Part shown: piece after piece, positions 1-7,824 of the stretch | Layout of the letters: each line of letters begins with the position of its first letter | How positions within the stretch are numbered: position 1 is the stretch's first letter | Assembly: GCA_964395765.1 (NCBI GenBank) | Contig: CAYNCU010000076.1 | Coordinates: 1-17,486, forward strand | Direction of reading: 5' to 3' | Length of the DNA stretch: 17,486 nt | DNA from: DATDPY01 sp964395765 | GTDB lineage: Bacteria; Bacteroidota; Bacteroidia; Cytophagales; Cyclobacteriaceae | The notes under the pieces: model-generated | Seen by the model: the letters and a program-made list of their open reading frames with translations, nothing else | The model's database searches: none | Told to the model about the DNA's origin: nothing | Program-made: the position numbers and the translations under genes

Positions 1-237
1 ATGCATTTTGGCCTTTTCGGCCTCCTCCTTTTTCCCTTCCTTCAGAAGGCTGCCGATCTGCCTGGATAGCTGCTTCGATTCATTTAACAATCCGTCCAGT
101 TCCTGTTGGGTATTTCGACGTTGCTGGTCGATATCCAGGACCGTTTTTAAGATTTTTTTTACATCTTTTACCTTCTTTTTTTCAAGGCCGGCTTCCACCT
201 TGCTTAAATTTTCCCTGATATATCCTACTTGTAACAT
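1..237 (-). CDS. serS: Seryl-tRNA synthetase, N-terminal part (runs off the window)
   Basis: The minus strand reads from an ATG at 237-235 without a stop to base 1, giving the first 79 residues. It begins MLQVGYIRENLSKVEAGLEKK and continues as a charged helical segment rich in K, E and Q (QQRRNTQQELDGLL, then LLKEGKKEEAEKAK). This is the pattern of the SerRS N-terminal tRNA-binding arm, a long antiparallel coiled coil that contacts the long variable arm of tRNA-Ser. The start MLQVxYIREN is typical of Bacteroidota SerRS. The catalytic class II domain lies outside the window, so activity cannot be judged. The gene is divergent from rho across a 257-bp intergenic region. A TTACTTTG element at 265-258 is a plausible -7 promoter element. 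The plus-strand open frame over the same bases is its shadow. Confidence 0.9.
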   Translation of the reverse strand, partial: MLQVGYIRENLSKVEAGLEKKKVKDVKKILKTVLDIDQQRRNTQQELDGLLNESKQLSRQIGSLLKEGKKEEAEKAKMH

Positions 238-257
238 GGAGTAAAAAATTAGAATTA

Positions 258-265
258 CAAAGTAA
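258..265 (-). promoter_or_regulatory. Probable -7 promoter element of serS
   Basis: Read on the minus strand, the bases are TTACTTTG followed by TAAT, 21 nt before the serS ATG. This is close to the Bacteroidota primary-sigma -7 consensus TAnnTTTG but one spacer base short. The same TTACTTTGTA string occurs before the antitoxin gene at 16186. I see no clear -33 TTG partner. Confidence 0.35.
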
Positions 266-292
266 TAGAATTTAATCTAATTTCGGAGCCTA

Positions 293-326
293 TTTGAATT
301 ATCGAGTGTAAAATTCGTTATATTTG
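293..326 (+). promoter_or_regulatory. Candidate promoter of rho
   Basis: TTTG at 293-296 and TATATTTG at 319-326 match the Bacteroidota -33 TTTG and -7 TAnnTTTG elements with a 22-nt spacer. Transcription would start near 332 and leave a leader of about 160 nt before the rho ATG. Such a leader is compatible with Rho autoregulation by early termination, as known for rho in other bacteria. That link is inference here. Confidence 0.4.
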
Positions 327-494
327 AAATATAAAAGAATTCTTGACTTTTATAAGCGGGGTGAATAATATTGCGTGGCAATTCAACCTGGGACGGTTTT
401 TAAATTCTTTCCTGGTCTTCGAATTCAATTTCCGTATATAACTAATCAACAATATTATCTGTTCTATTCTTTTTATTAAATCTATAATAGTTTT

Positions 495-2054
495 ATGTAT
501 AACATGGATGACCTGAAGGTGAGGCTTCTTTCTGAGTTGAAAGAGATCGCTGAAGAATTAGGAATTAAGAATTTCAAGAAACTTGCCAAGCAGGAATTGA
601 TTTACAAAATTCTGGATGCCCAGGCCGCCCGGCCGGAAGATGGCAGCCCCGTGAAGAGTTCCAATGCAATATCGGAAAATTCGGAAGATGATAACGGATC
701 TTCTACAAAAATCACCAAACGAATGAACGTAACGGAAATCGGGAATGAGGATGTACGGGATAAAACCGCCGATGAATTATTGAATTCTCTTTCATTGGAT
801 ATCGATGAAAGCGTTACCTCCTTCGGAAATGATGAAGGGGATGTACTTCCTGAACCGGTTCTGGAAGAAAAACCGAGTCCCAGAAAGGAAGTCAAGGAAG
901 AAATGAAACCGCGTCATTCACTGATAAAGGAATTTGACGGTGTAATAGAAAACCAGGGCGTGCTTGAAATAATGCAGGATGGTTATGGATTCCTCCGTTC
1001 CTCGGATTATAACTACCTGGCCAGCCCTGACGATATTTACGTATCGCCTTCCCAGATAAAATTATTCGGCCTAAAGACAGGGGATACCATTACCGGCTTG
1101 ATCCGCCCTCCGAAAGAAGGAGAAAAATATTTTGCTTTACTCCGGGTTATCTCGGTCAACGGAAAAACAACGGAGGAAATCAGAGACAGGGTACCTTTTG
1201 AATACCTTACGCCGCTCTTCCCTGACGAAAAGATAAATCTTACCACTACCGCCGATCCTACCAATTATTCCATGCGTATTCTCGATTTGTTTGCGCCGAT
1301 TGGCAAGGGACAAAGAGGAATGATCGTGGCACAGCCTAAAACCGGGAAAACCGTTTTGTTAAAACAAATAGCCAATGCTATCGCTTCCAACCATCCTGAA
1401 ATTTACCTTATGATCCTGCTTATCGACGAGCGGCCTGAGGAAGTAACGGATATGGCCCGCAGTGTGAAGGCTGAAGTAATTTCATCAACCTTTGACGAGC
1501 AGGCTGAACGGCATGTGAAAGTCGCCGGAATTGTCCTGGAAAAGGCAAAACGAATGGTGGAATGTGGTCATGATGTTGTGATCCTGCTGGATTCCATAAC
1601 CCGCCTGGCGAGGGCTCACAATACGGTCGTTCCTTCCTCCGGCAAAATCCTTTCCGGCGGGGTAGATGCAAACGCGCTTCATAAACCTAAAAGATTTTTC
1701 GGTGCGGCCCGTAACGTTGAAAACGGAGGCTCACTGACTATCATCGCCACGGCTTTGATTGAAACCGGCTCTAAAATGGATGAGGTGATCTTTGAAGAAT
1801 TTAAAGGTACCGGTAACATGGAATTGCAGCTTGACCGGAAACTTTCCAACAAGAGAGTATATCCTGCTATTGATGTTCCGGCTTCCAGCACCCGGAGGGA
1901 AGAACTGCTGCTGGATAAGGAAACTCTTCAAAGAGTATGGATACTCCGGAAATTCATGTCCGATATGAATTCCAATGAGGCAATTGAATTCATGCTGGAC
2001 AAGATGAAAGGCACCCGCACCAACGAAGAATTTCTCGTATCAATGAACGGGTAA
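495..2054 (+). CDS. rho: Transcription termination factor Rho
   Basis: This is a 519-residue RNA-dependent hexameric ATPase that terminates untranslated transcripts. Residues 1-45 form the Rho N-terminal helical domain (LKEIAEELGIKNFKKLAKQELIYKIL). Residues about 47-145 are an acidic, serine-rich, low-complexity insert that E. coli Rho (419 aa) lacks. The cold-shock-like RNA-binding domain follows, with the RNP1-like motif GYGFLR at 163-168. In the ATPase domain the Walker A AQPKTGKT is at 279-286, the Walker B VVILLDS at 361-367, and the loop SGGVDANALHKPKRFFGAARN supplies the central-pore contacts. The C-terminus is complete (NEEFLVSMNG). The first ATG (MYNMDDL) fits Bacteroidota homologues that begin with MY; the ATG nine bases further on is an alternative. 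No strong Shine-Dalgarno is visible. The gene appears monocistronic. Confidence 0.97.
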   Translation: MYNMDDLKVRLLSELKEIAEELGIKNFKKLAKQELIYKILDAQAARPEDGSPVKSSNAISENSEDDNGSSTKITKRMNVTEIGNEDVRDKTADELLNSLSLDIDESVTSFGNDEGDVLPEPVLEEKPSPRKEVKEEMKPRHSLIKEFDGVIENQGVLEIMQDGYGFLRSSDYNYLASPDDIYVSPSQIKLFGLKTGDTITGLIRPPKEGEKYFALLRVISVNGKTTEEIRDRVPFEYLTPLFPDEKINLTTTADPTNYSMRILDLFAPIGKGQRGMIVAQPKTGKTVLLKQIANAIASNHPEIYLMILLIDERPEEVTDMARSVKAEVISSTFDEQAERHVKVAGIVLEKAKRMVECGHDVVILLDSITRLARAHNTVVPSSGKILSGGVDANALHKPKRFFGAARNVENGGSLTIIATALIETGSKMDEVIFEEFKGTGNMELQLDRKLSNKRVYPAIDVPASSTRREELLLDKETLQRVWILRKFMSDMNSNEAIEFMLDKMKGTRTNEEFLVSMNG

Positions 2055-2322
2055 ATTTCAGAACCCGGAAAAATTCAAGGAATAAAATTTGTTGAGTATT
2101 AATAGAAGATGCCAGGTTAGGTATACCTCCTCAAAAACAATCCTTGACCTGAGTAAGAAATGTCTGAACCAGGCCCCCGGATTTTAAACAGTCATAATAT
2201 ACAGTCATAATTCAGGGTAAATTGAACAGGTGTAGCCGGATATTCATAACAACTTTGTCATGGAAGCCGGGCAATCTGTATAAAATATTTTAGCTTTATA
2301 AAAAAATAAGCACAACCTGAAT
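2055..2322. other. Intergenic region rho - membrane methyltransferase
   Basis: No credible gene is visible in these 268 bases. The only structure I see is a short tandem direct repeat at 2188-2211. No strong intrinsic terminator follows rho, and no TAnnTTTG promoter match precedes the next gene. The closest is TAGCTTTA near 2291. Confidence 0.4.
2188..2211. repeat. Short tandem direct repeat (2 x ACAGTCATAAT)
   Basis: ACAGTCATAAT occurs at 2188-2198 and again at 2201-2211, giving a 13-bp period in AT-rich intergenic DNA. It could be a paired protein-binding site or a replication-slippage product. No function can be assigned. Confidence 0.6.
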
Positions 2323-2943
2323 ATGAATGTTCATATCTATGTACTGACATTCGTCTGGATTATTTATCTTGCCGGCCATAGCCTGTTTGCCGGAAACCGG
2401 GTAAAGACGTTTGCTTCGGGAATAATGGGTCGTTATTTTTCATGGTACAGGATAATTTATGTAGTGTGCTCTACCCTGTTATTGGCAATGATCGGTATTT
2501 ATGTTTTTTGGATCCCGTCAACCTGGATATTCCATCCTTTTGAAATTTCCGGTTTGGCCGGCATTGTATCCGGTATATCGGGAATTATCATTATCCAACG
2601 AGCATTTAAAGAGTATGATATCAGGGAGTTTTTAGGAACCCTATTCCTTCGGGGAAATGAAGATTTTAAGGATAAATTGAAAACATCTGGAATTTTATCT
2701 TATGTAAGGCATCCCCTGTATTCTGCCACGATATTGATAGCCGTCGGATTTTTTTTACTAATTCCTACCACGGCAAGCCTTTTATCTGTAACCTGCATCA
2801 CGATTTATCTTTTCATCGGAATTAAAATTGAGGAAGCTAAGCTGGAAGCGGAATTCGGAAGCCATTACCGGGAATACAAAAAAGATGTGCCTATGATAGT
2901 CCCCAGGATCAGCAGGCTCATAAAAAAGGATAATACCGGATAA
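2323..2943 (+). CDS. Membrane methyltransferase-family protein (isoprenylcysteine carboxyl methyltransferase/NnrU-like)
   Basis: This 206-residue integral membrane protein has about five hydrophobic segments, near residues 5-22, 42-64, 76-93, 133-149 and 151-167. The C-terminal half carries the signature of the ICMT/phospholipid-methyltransferase superfamily: YVRHPLYSA at 127-135 followed by EEAKLEAEFGSHYREYKKDVP at 170-190. In this superfamily the RHP motif and the downstream E/Y residues bind S-adenosylmethionine and form the active site at the membrane face. The substrate cannot be told from sequence; bacterial members are mostly uncharacterised, and NnrU-type relatives are linked to nitrite/nitric-oxide respiration. 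Neighbours give no pathway hint. The start is the only reasonable ATG. The preceding gene is 268 bp away, so it is probably a separate transcript. Confidence 0.8.
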   Translation: MNVHIYVLTFVWIIYLAGHSLFAGNRVKTFASGIMGRYFSWYRIIYVVCSTLLLAMIGIYVFWIPSTWIFHPFEISGLAGIVSGISGIIIIQRAFKEYDIREFLGTLFLRGNEDFKDKLKTSGILSYVRHPLYSATILIAVGFFLLIPTTASLLSVTCITIYLFIGIKIEEAKLEAEFGSHYREYKKDVPMIVPRISRLIKKDNTG

Positions 2944-2946
2944 AAA

Positions 2947-2969
2947 TATTAACAGTTTTTATGTTAATA
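2947..2969 (+). terminator. Possible terminator hairpin after the methyltransferase gene
   Basis: TATTAACA (2947-2954) and TGTTAATA (2962-2969) form a perfect 8-bp stem with a 7-nt loop, starting 3 nt after the stop codon. It is followed by a T-rich tract (TTTATTTTATTAATTTTT). The stem is AT-rich and so weak for an intrinsic terminator. Confidence 0.4.
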
Positions 2970-3028
2970 ATTTATTTTATTAATTTTTGAGAGCATAATT
3001 TCAGATTTTTAAATTATAATTTGATAAA

Positions 3029-4888
3029 ATGGCCAATTTGCAGGAAGAAAAACAGGAAACCGCTGTTTCCAAGAAAAGAATTTTAAAGAAAAATATTGCC
3101 AATTCCATCCTTGTAGAGGTGGCATGGGAGGTGTGTAACCAGGTCGGGGGAATCTATACAGTGATCCGTTCAAAGTCGCCTACCCAGACAAAAAAATGGG
3201 GCGATAATTACTGCACAATAGGCCCAAATGTTCATCCGCATATATCTACCGAATTCGAAGAAATGAAAGATTCCCAGAGCCCCTTCGCTTTGGCGGCAAA
3301 AAAAATGAAGGAGGAAGGTTATGACGTGAAATTCGGGAAGTGGCTGGTTTCGGGCAGGCCGAACGCCGTAGTGATTAATCCCTTCAGTGTTTATGATAAA
3401 CTGGGTTCCATAAAGTACGAGTTGTGGAATCACCATGATATTTCGTTTCCGGGAGACGATCATTTATTAAACCAGATCGTGGCCTTCGGATACCTGGTCA
3501 GAATCTTTTTCACGCATCTCGCCACTGATGGTATGACCCATAAAAAGATCATCGGCCATTTTCATGAGTGGATGGCCGGCATGCCGATCCCCGAACTTCG
3601 TTTCTACAAGATCCCTGTAGCGATAGTCTTTACCACCCATGCTACCCTTCTCGGCCGTTATCTTGCCATGAACGATCCTGATTTTTATAACCACCTTCCT
3701 TTCTTTGACTGGATTAAAGAAGCCAAATATTTCAATATAGAAGCATCGGTCAGAATTGAAAGAGCCGCCGCCCACGGATCGCATGTTTTTACGACAGTGA
3801 GCCAGGTGACGGCCGAAGAATGTAAGTACCTGATCGGAAGAGAGCCGGATCATATTCTTCCCAATGGGATCAATATTCAGCGCTTCACCGCCTTACATGA
3901 ATTCCAAAACCTTCACAAAGAATTTAAAGAGAAGATCCATCAATTTGTGATATCGCATTTTTTCCCCAGTTATACTTTTGACCTTGACAAGACCATTTAT
4001 TTTTTTACTTCAGGCCGGTATGAATACAGGAATAAAGGATTTGACCTGACGATTGAAGCGCTCGCCCGGCTGAACTGGAAACTTCAGCGTGCCGGGGATG
4101 ATATTACGATCGTTATGTTTTTTATTACGCGGGCGCCCTATCATTCCATTAACCCGCTTGTGCTGGAATCAAAAGCAAAGCTGGAGGAATTGAAACAGAC
4201 CATTGAGGCCATCAAGGAGGAAATTGCGGAAAAGCTTTTCTATCATGCACCCGTCCACCCCGATCATAAACTTCCGATCCTGAATGAGTTCGTTGATGAT
4301 TACTGGAGACTTCGCTATCGTCGTTCCCTGCAATCTTTCCGATCACCCGAACTTCCTTATATTGTAACCCATAACCTGATGAACGATGCGGAAGACCCCA
4401 TTCTGGGATTCCTGAGAACAGCTAACCTGATCAATGCACCGCATGATAAGGTGAAAGTGGTTTATCACCCTGATTTTATCACGGCCACCAACCCGTTGTG
4501 GGGCATGGAATATGATCAATTCGTAAGAGGATGTCACCTGGGAATATTTCCCAGCCTGTATGAGCCCTGGGGATATACACCCCTTGAATGCCTTGCCAGG
4601 GCGGTGCCTGCCGTTACCAGCAACCTCTCCGGTTTCGGCGATTATGTAGTAAATAATTTATCCAACGTGAATCGTCGATCGATTTTCGTCGTCAATAATA
4701 AAACCCAGAATTTTGACCAGGCAGCGAACCAGTTGGCCAACCAATTGCTGCACTTTACCCGCCTGTCACGACGGGAAAGGATTGACTGGAGGTACAAAGC
4801 CGAAAATGTTTCCGTTCAGTTCGACTGGGAAAACCTGATCAGTTATTATGATGAGGCTTACCACCTGGCTCATGAGGCTGCTCTGTAA
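3029..4888 (+). CDS. Glycogen synthase, eukaryote-type glycosyltransferase family 3
   Basis: This 619-residue cytosolic enzyme is predicted to add glucose from a nucleotide sugar (UDP-glucose in the family) to growing glycogen chains. The N-terminal lobe has VEVAWEVCNQVGGIYTVIRSK, with GGIY at 40-43. It matches the VGGIYxVxxSK motif of fungal and animal GSY/GYS enzymes rather than bacterial GlgA (GT5). The C-terminal lobe has YEPWGYTPLEC with the E-x7-E pair at E512 and E520, followed by VTSNLSGFGDYV. Both are hallmark GT3 motifs. The protein is shorter than yeast or human enzymes (about 700-740 aa). It lacks their long phosphorylated tails, and the arginine-rich glucose-6-phosphate helix appears reduced (RLSRRERIDWRYKAENVS). 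GT3 synthases are known in Bacteroidota, so this is not itself novel. No other glycogen gene is nearby. Confidence 0.92.
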   Translation: MANLQEEKQETAVSKKRILKKNIANSILVEVAWEVCNQVGGIYTVIRSKSPTQTKKWGDNYCTIGPNVHPHISTEFEEMKDSQSPFALAAKKMKEEGYDVKFGKWLVSGRPNAVVINPFSVYDKLGSIKYELWNHHDISFPGDDHLLNQIVAFGYLVRIFFTHLATDGMTHKKIIGHFHEWMAGMPIPELRFYKIPVAIVFTTHATLLGRYLAMNDPDFYNHLPFFDWIKEAKYFNIEASVRIERAAAHGSHVFTTVSQVTAEECKYLIGREPDHILPNGINIQRFTALHEFQNLHKEFKEKIHQFVISHFFPSYTFDLDKTIYFFTSGRYEYRNKGFDLTIEALARLNWKLQRAGDDITIVMFFITRAPYHSINPLVLESKAKLEELKQTIEAIKEEIAEKLFYHAPVHPDHKLPILNEFVDDYWRLRYRRSLQSFRSPELPYIVTHNLMNDAEDPILGFLRTANLINAPHDKVKVVYHPDFITATNPLWGMEYDQFVRGCHLGIFPSLYEPWGYTPLECLARAVPAVTSNLSGFGDYVVNNLSNVNRRSIFVVNNKTQNFDQAANQLANQLLHFTRLSRRERIDWRYKAENVSVQFDWENLISYYDEAYHLAHEAAL

Positions 4889-4914
4889 AAAATATATTGA
4901 TGTCTCATCATGGG

Positions 4915-4938
4915 AATTAAGGGTTCTAATCCTTAATT
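4915..4938 (+). terminator. Stem-loop after glycogen synthase, possible weak terminator
   Basis: AATTAAGG (4915-4922) and CCTTAATT (4931-4938) form a perfect 8-bp stem with an 8-nt loop, 26 nt after the stop codon. There is no clear T-tract, so termination is uncertain. Confidence 0.35.
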
Positions 4939-5003
4939 AATTTCAAATTCTCATATTAGATCCTTAACGACCTTTTCGGGCTCTTCATCTTTCCGGAAGA
5001 AAA

Positions 5004-5056
5004 GACATTTTGACCTGATTTATGATTTTTGCTATACAAAAAAACGTCAAAATGAC
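5004..5056 (+). promoter_or_regulatory. clpB promoter bracketed by two copies of an 11-bp near-palindrome
   Basis: TTGACC (5010-5015) and TATACA (5033-5038) are separated by exactly 17 nt. This resembles a generic sigma-70 promoter rather than the Bacteroidota TTTG/TAnnTTTG pair. GACATTTTGAC (5004-5014) overlaps the -35. GTCAAAATGAC (5046-5056) lies at about +1 to +10. The first is the reverse complement of the second with one mismatch, and the second is itself palindromic (GTCA-AAA-TGAC). The centres are 42 bp apart, about four helical turns. A TTCCGGAA palindrome lies just upstream at 4991-4998. The arrangement suggests an operator pair on a stress gene. It is not the CIRCE sequence. Confidence 0.4.
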
Positions 5057-5108
5057 ATTTCCCGGAGATAAAATTCCGCTGGTTCATTTTTTGAGAAATG
5101 AATAATGC

Positions 5109-5114
5109 GAGGAG
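5109..5114 (+). promoter_or_regulatory. Shine-Dalgarno sequence of clpB
   Basis: GAGGAG followed by six A residues stands directly before the ATG at 5121. This is a strong site in a window where most genes lack one, and it fixes the clpB start. Confidence 0.75.
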
Positions 5115-5120
5115 AAAAAA

Positions 5121-7733
5121 ATGAATTTTGAAAAATATACATTAAAAGCACAGGAAGGTATTCAAAAAGCGGTTGAGATAGCAACGGCCCATGAACATCA
5201 GGCCATAGAACCTGCTCATTTACTCAAAGGTTTGCTGGAGGCAGATGAAAATATATTACAATTTATATTTAAAAAGCTTAATGTTAACCGGGATGTGGTT
5301 CAAAAGGGACTGGATGAAAGCATACAATCTTATCCCAAAGTAAGTAATCAACAACCTTATTTATCCGGAGATTCTTCAGCGGTTTTGCAGCGGGCTGAAA
5401 AAGCCTGTAAGGAGATGAAGGATGAGTTTATTACCATTGAACACATCCTTCTGGGTTTAACAGTTGGCAAGGATAAGACGGCGACACTTCTTAAAGACCA
5501 GGGTTTGAATGAAAAGGATATTAAGTCAGCGATAAGGGAGTTGCGGGGTAACAATACGGTCAGGGATCAGAACGCGGAGGGGAAATATCGTTCCCTGGAA
5601 AGATACTCCAGGAACCTGAATGACCTGGCCCGTTCCGGGAAAATTGATCCGGTGATCGGCCGTGATGATGAGATCAGGAGGGTTTTGCAGATCCTAAGCC
5701 GAAGAACAAAAAATAATCCGATCCTATTAGGTGAGCCCGGCGTAGGAAAAACTGCCATCGTGGAAGGATTGGCGCAGAGGATCGTCGACGGTGACATTCC
5801 TGAAAACCTTAAAACGAAATCCATTATTTCCCTGGATATGGGTCTTTTGATCGCCGGTGCAAAGTATAAAGGAGAATTTGAAGAAAGATTAAAGGCGGTT
5901 ATCAAGGAGGTGACAGATTCGGAGGGCGAAATAATCATGTTTATTGATGAGATTCACACATTGATCGGTGCCGGGGCGGGAGGAGAAGGAGCCATGGATG
6001 CAGCCAATTTGTTGAAGCCTGCTCTTTCGAGGGGTGAATTACATGCGATTGGGGCCACTACCCTGAAAGAATACCAGAAATACATTGAAAGAGACAAGGC
6101 CCTTGAACGGAGGTTCCAGTCTGTAATTGTAGATGAACCATCGGAACAGGATTCTATCTCCATTCTCCGGGGGATCAAGGAAAAATACGAAGTACATCAC
6201 GGGGTAAGAATCAGGGATGACGCAGTAATTGCCGCTGTGGAATTGAGTCACCGTTACATTTCCGACCGTTACCTGCCGGATAAGGCTATCGACCTGATGG
6301 ACGAAGCGGCGGCCAAACTGAGACTGGAAATTGATTCGCTCCCGGAAGAGCTCGATGAACTGCAGAGGAGGATAACACAACTTGAAATAGAACGGGTTGC
6401 TATCCGGAGGGAGAAAGACAAGGAAAAAGAAAGTGAATTGTCAAAAAATATCGCCGACCTTTCTGCAAAGAGAAACGATCTGAAGGCTAAGTGGGAAAAT
6501 GAAAAGGAAATAATCGGCGGAATACGAAAGGAAAAAGAAAGTATCGACCGATATAAATTTGAAGCTGAACAGGCGGAACGCTCAGGTGATTACGGAAAGG
6601 TTGCGGAGATCCGCTACGGTAAAATCATAGAAAGTGAAAAGAGGCTTGAAGAACTCAAGAACAGGATGAATGAGATCCAGTCCGAGTCGGCCCTGCTAAA
6701 GGAGGAAGTGGATGCAGAAGATATTGCGGAGGTCGTTGCCCGCTGGACCGGTATACCTGTTTCCAGAATGTTGCAAAGCGAAAAGGATAAACTGTTGAAC
6801 CTGGAAGAGGAATTGAGTAAAAGAGTTGCGGGTCAGGAAGAAGCCATCGCAGCGTTGTCCGACGCGGTACGGAGAAGCAGGGCAGGTTTGCAGGACCCCA
6901 GAAGACCTATTGGGTCGTTCATCTTCCTGGGAACAACAGGCGTCGGGAAAACAGAACTGGCCAAATCCCTGGCAGAATTTCTTTTCAATGATGAAAATGC
7001 AATGGTCAGGATCGATATGTCCGAATACCAGGAACGCCACACCGTGAGCAGGCTGATAGGAGCCCCTCCGGGTTATGTCGGTTATGACGAAGGAGGACAA
7101 CTGACTGAAGCGGTAAGAAGAAAACCTTATTCCGTTGTGCTGCTGGATGAAATTGAAAAAGCCCATTCCGATGTCTTTAATATTTTACTCCAGGTGCTGG
7201 ATGATGGAAGGCTGACAGACAATAAAGGCAGGGTGGCTAATTTCAAGAATACGATTATCATCATGACCACCAACATTGGATCTCATATTATCCAGGAAAA
7301 TTTTGCCAGGCTGACGGAATTCAATGTTACGGAGATACTTGATGATACCCGGAAACAGGTTTTCGGACTGTTACGTCAATCGGTACGGCCGGAGTTCCTG
7401 AATCGGGTAGATGAGATTATCATGTTCAGACCGTTATCTAAAGCCGATCTGAGGAAGATCGTCAACATACAATTTAATATTATTCAAAAGCGGCTGATGG
7501 AAAGCGGGATAAAGATTGAAGCCAGTCCCCGGGTAATGGAACACCTGGCAACCGTTGGCTATGATCCCCAATTTGGTGCCAGACCGTTGAAAAGAGTTTT
7601 ACAACGGGATATTCTGAATTCCCTGTCAAAGGAAATCCTTGCCGGAAATATCAGAAGGGATTCGGTGATCGGAATGGACCTGAATGATCGCGGGAAGATT
7701 GAATTTCTGAACCTGGATGAAGTCAAAATCTGA
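5121..7733 (+). CDS. clpB: ATP-dependent disaggregase ClpB (Hsp100)
   Basis: This 870-residue hexameric AAA+ chaperone threads aggregated proteins through its pore together with DnaK. The order is a double Clp_N repeat (about 1-145), NBD1 with Walker A GEPGVGKT at 204-211 and Walker B DE at 276-277, and the charged coiled-coil middle domain (about 400-530; LQRRITQLEIERVAIRREKDK and onward). NBD2 follows with Walker A GTTGVGKT at 604-611 and Walker B DE at 676-677, then the C-terminal D2-small domain. The middle domain and the length (E. coli has 857 aa) separate it from ClpA and ClpC. All nucleotide-site motifs are intact. It is monocistronic, with its own promoter, a strong Shine-Dalgarno and a hairpin terminator. 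The bracketed promoter suggests stress-responsive control. Confidence 0.97.
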   Translation: MNFEKYTLKAQEGIQKAVEIATAHEHQAIEPAHLLKGLLEADENILQFIFKKLNVNRDVVQKGLDESIQSYPKVSNQQPYLSGDSSAVLQRAEKACKEMKDEFITIEHILLGLTVGKDKTATLLKDQGLNEKDIKSAIRELRGNNTVRDQNAEGKYRSLERYSRNLNDLARSGKIDPVIGRDDEIRRVLQILSRRTKNNPILLGEPGVGKTAIVEGLAQRIVDGDIPENLKTKSIISLDMGLLIAGAKYKGEFEERLKAVIKEVTDSEGEIIMFIDEIHTLIGAGAGGEGAMDAANLLKPALSRGELHAIGATTLKEYQKYIERDKALERRFQSVIVDEPSEQDSISILRGIKEKYEVHHGVRIRDDAVIAAVELSHRYISDRYLPDKAIDLMDEAAAKLRLEIDSLPEELDELQRRITQLEIERVAIRREKDKEKESELSKNIADLSAKRNDLKAKWENEKEIIGGIRKEKESIDRYKFEAEQAERSGDYGKVAEIRYGKIIESEKRLEELKNRMNEIQSESALLKEEVDAEDIAEVVARWTGIPVSRMLQSEKDKLLNLEEELSKRVAGQEEAIAALSDAVRRSRAGLQDPRRPIGSFIFLGTTGVGKTELAKSLAEFLFNDENAMVRIDMSEYQERHTVSRLIGAPPGYVGYDEGGQLTEAVRRKPYSVVLLDEIEKAHSDVFNILLQVLDDGRLTDNKGRVANFKNTIIIMTTNIGSHIIQENFARLTEFNVTEILDDTRKQVFGLLRQSVRPEFLNRVDEIIMFRPLSKADLRKIVNIQFNIIQKRLMESGIKIEASPRVMEHLATVGYDPQFGARPLKRVLQRDILNSLSKEILAGNIRRDSVIGMDLNDRGKIEFLNLDEVKI

Positions 7734-7738
7734 ATATA

Positions 7739-7765
7739 AAAGTCATCCTGTATCGGGATGACTTT
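7739..7765. terminator. Hairpin terminator between convergent clpB and the DUF4405 gene
   Basis: AAAGTCATCC (7739-7748) pairs perfectly with GGATGACTTT (7756-7765), a 10-bp stem with a 7-nt loop, 5 nt after the clpB stop. A and T residues flank both sides, so it could act in both directions between the convergent genes. Confidence 0.7.
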
Positions 7766-7800
7766 ATAATTTATAGAATACACTGAGAAGGGGTCGATTG

Positions 7801-7824
7801 TTCGGGATTTTATCCTGAATTTTT
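7801..7824 (+). terminator. Second clpB terminator-like hairpin with T-tract
   Basis: TTCGGGAT (7801-7808) pairs with ATCCTGAA (7812-7819), 8 bp including one G-T, with a 3-nt loop. TTTTT follows at 7820-7824. It reads as an intrinsic terminator on the plus strand, 67 nt after clpB. It overlaps the 3' end of the opposing membrane gene. Confidence 0.45.

Noticed and set aside
8..244. Plus-strand open frame of 78 codons at the window start
   Set aside because: It is the antisense shadow of serS, whose minus-strand reading gives a clear SerRS N-terminal arm.
3029..4888. Bacterial GlgA (GT5) glycogen synthase
   Set aside because: The VGGIYTVIRSK and YEPWGYTPLEC motifs and overall length are those of GT3, not of GlgA.
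4981..5060. CIRCE heat-shock operator before clpB
   Set aside because: The inverted repeat there is GACATTTTGAC/GTCAAAATGAC, not TTAGCACTC-N9-GAGTGCTAA.
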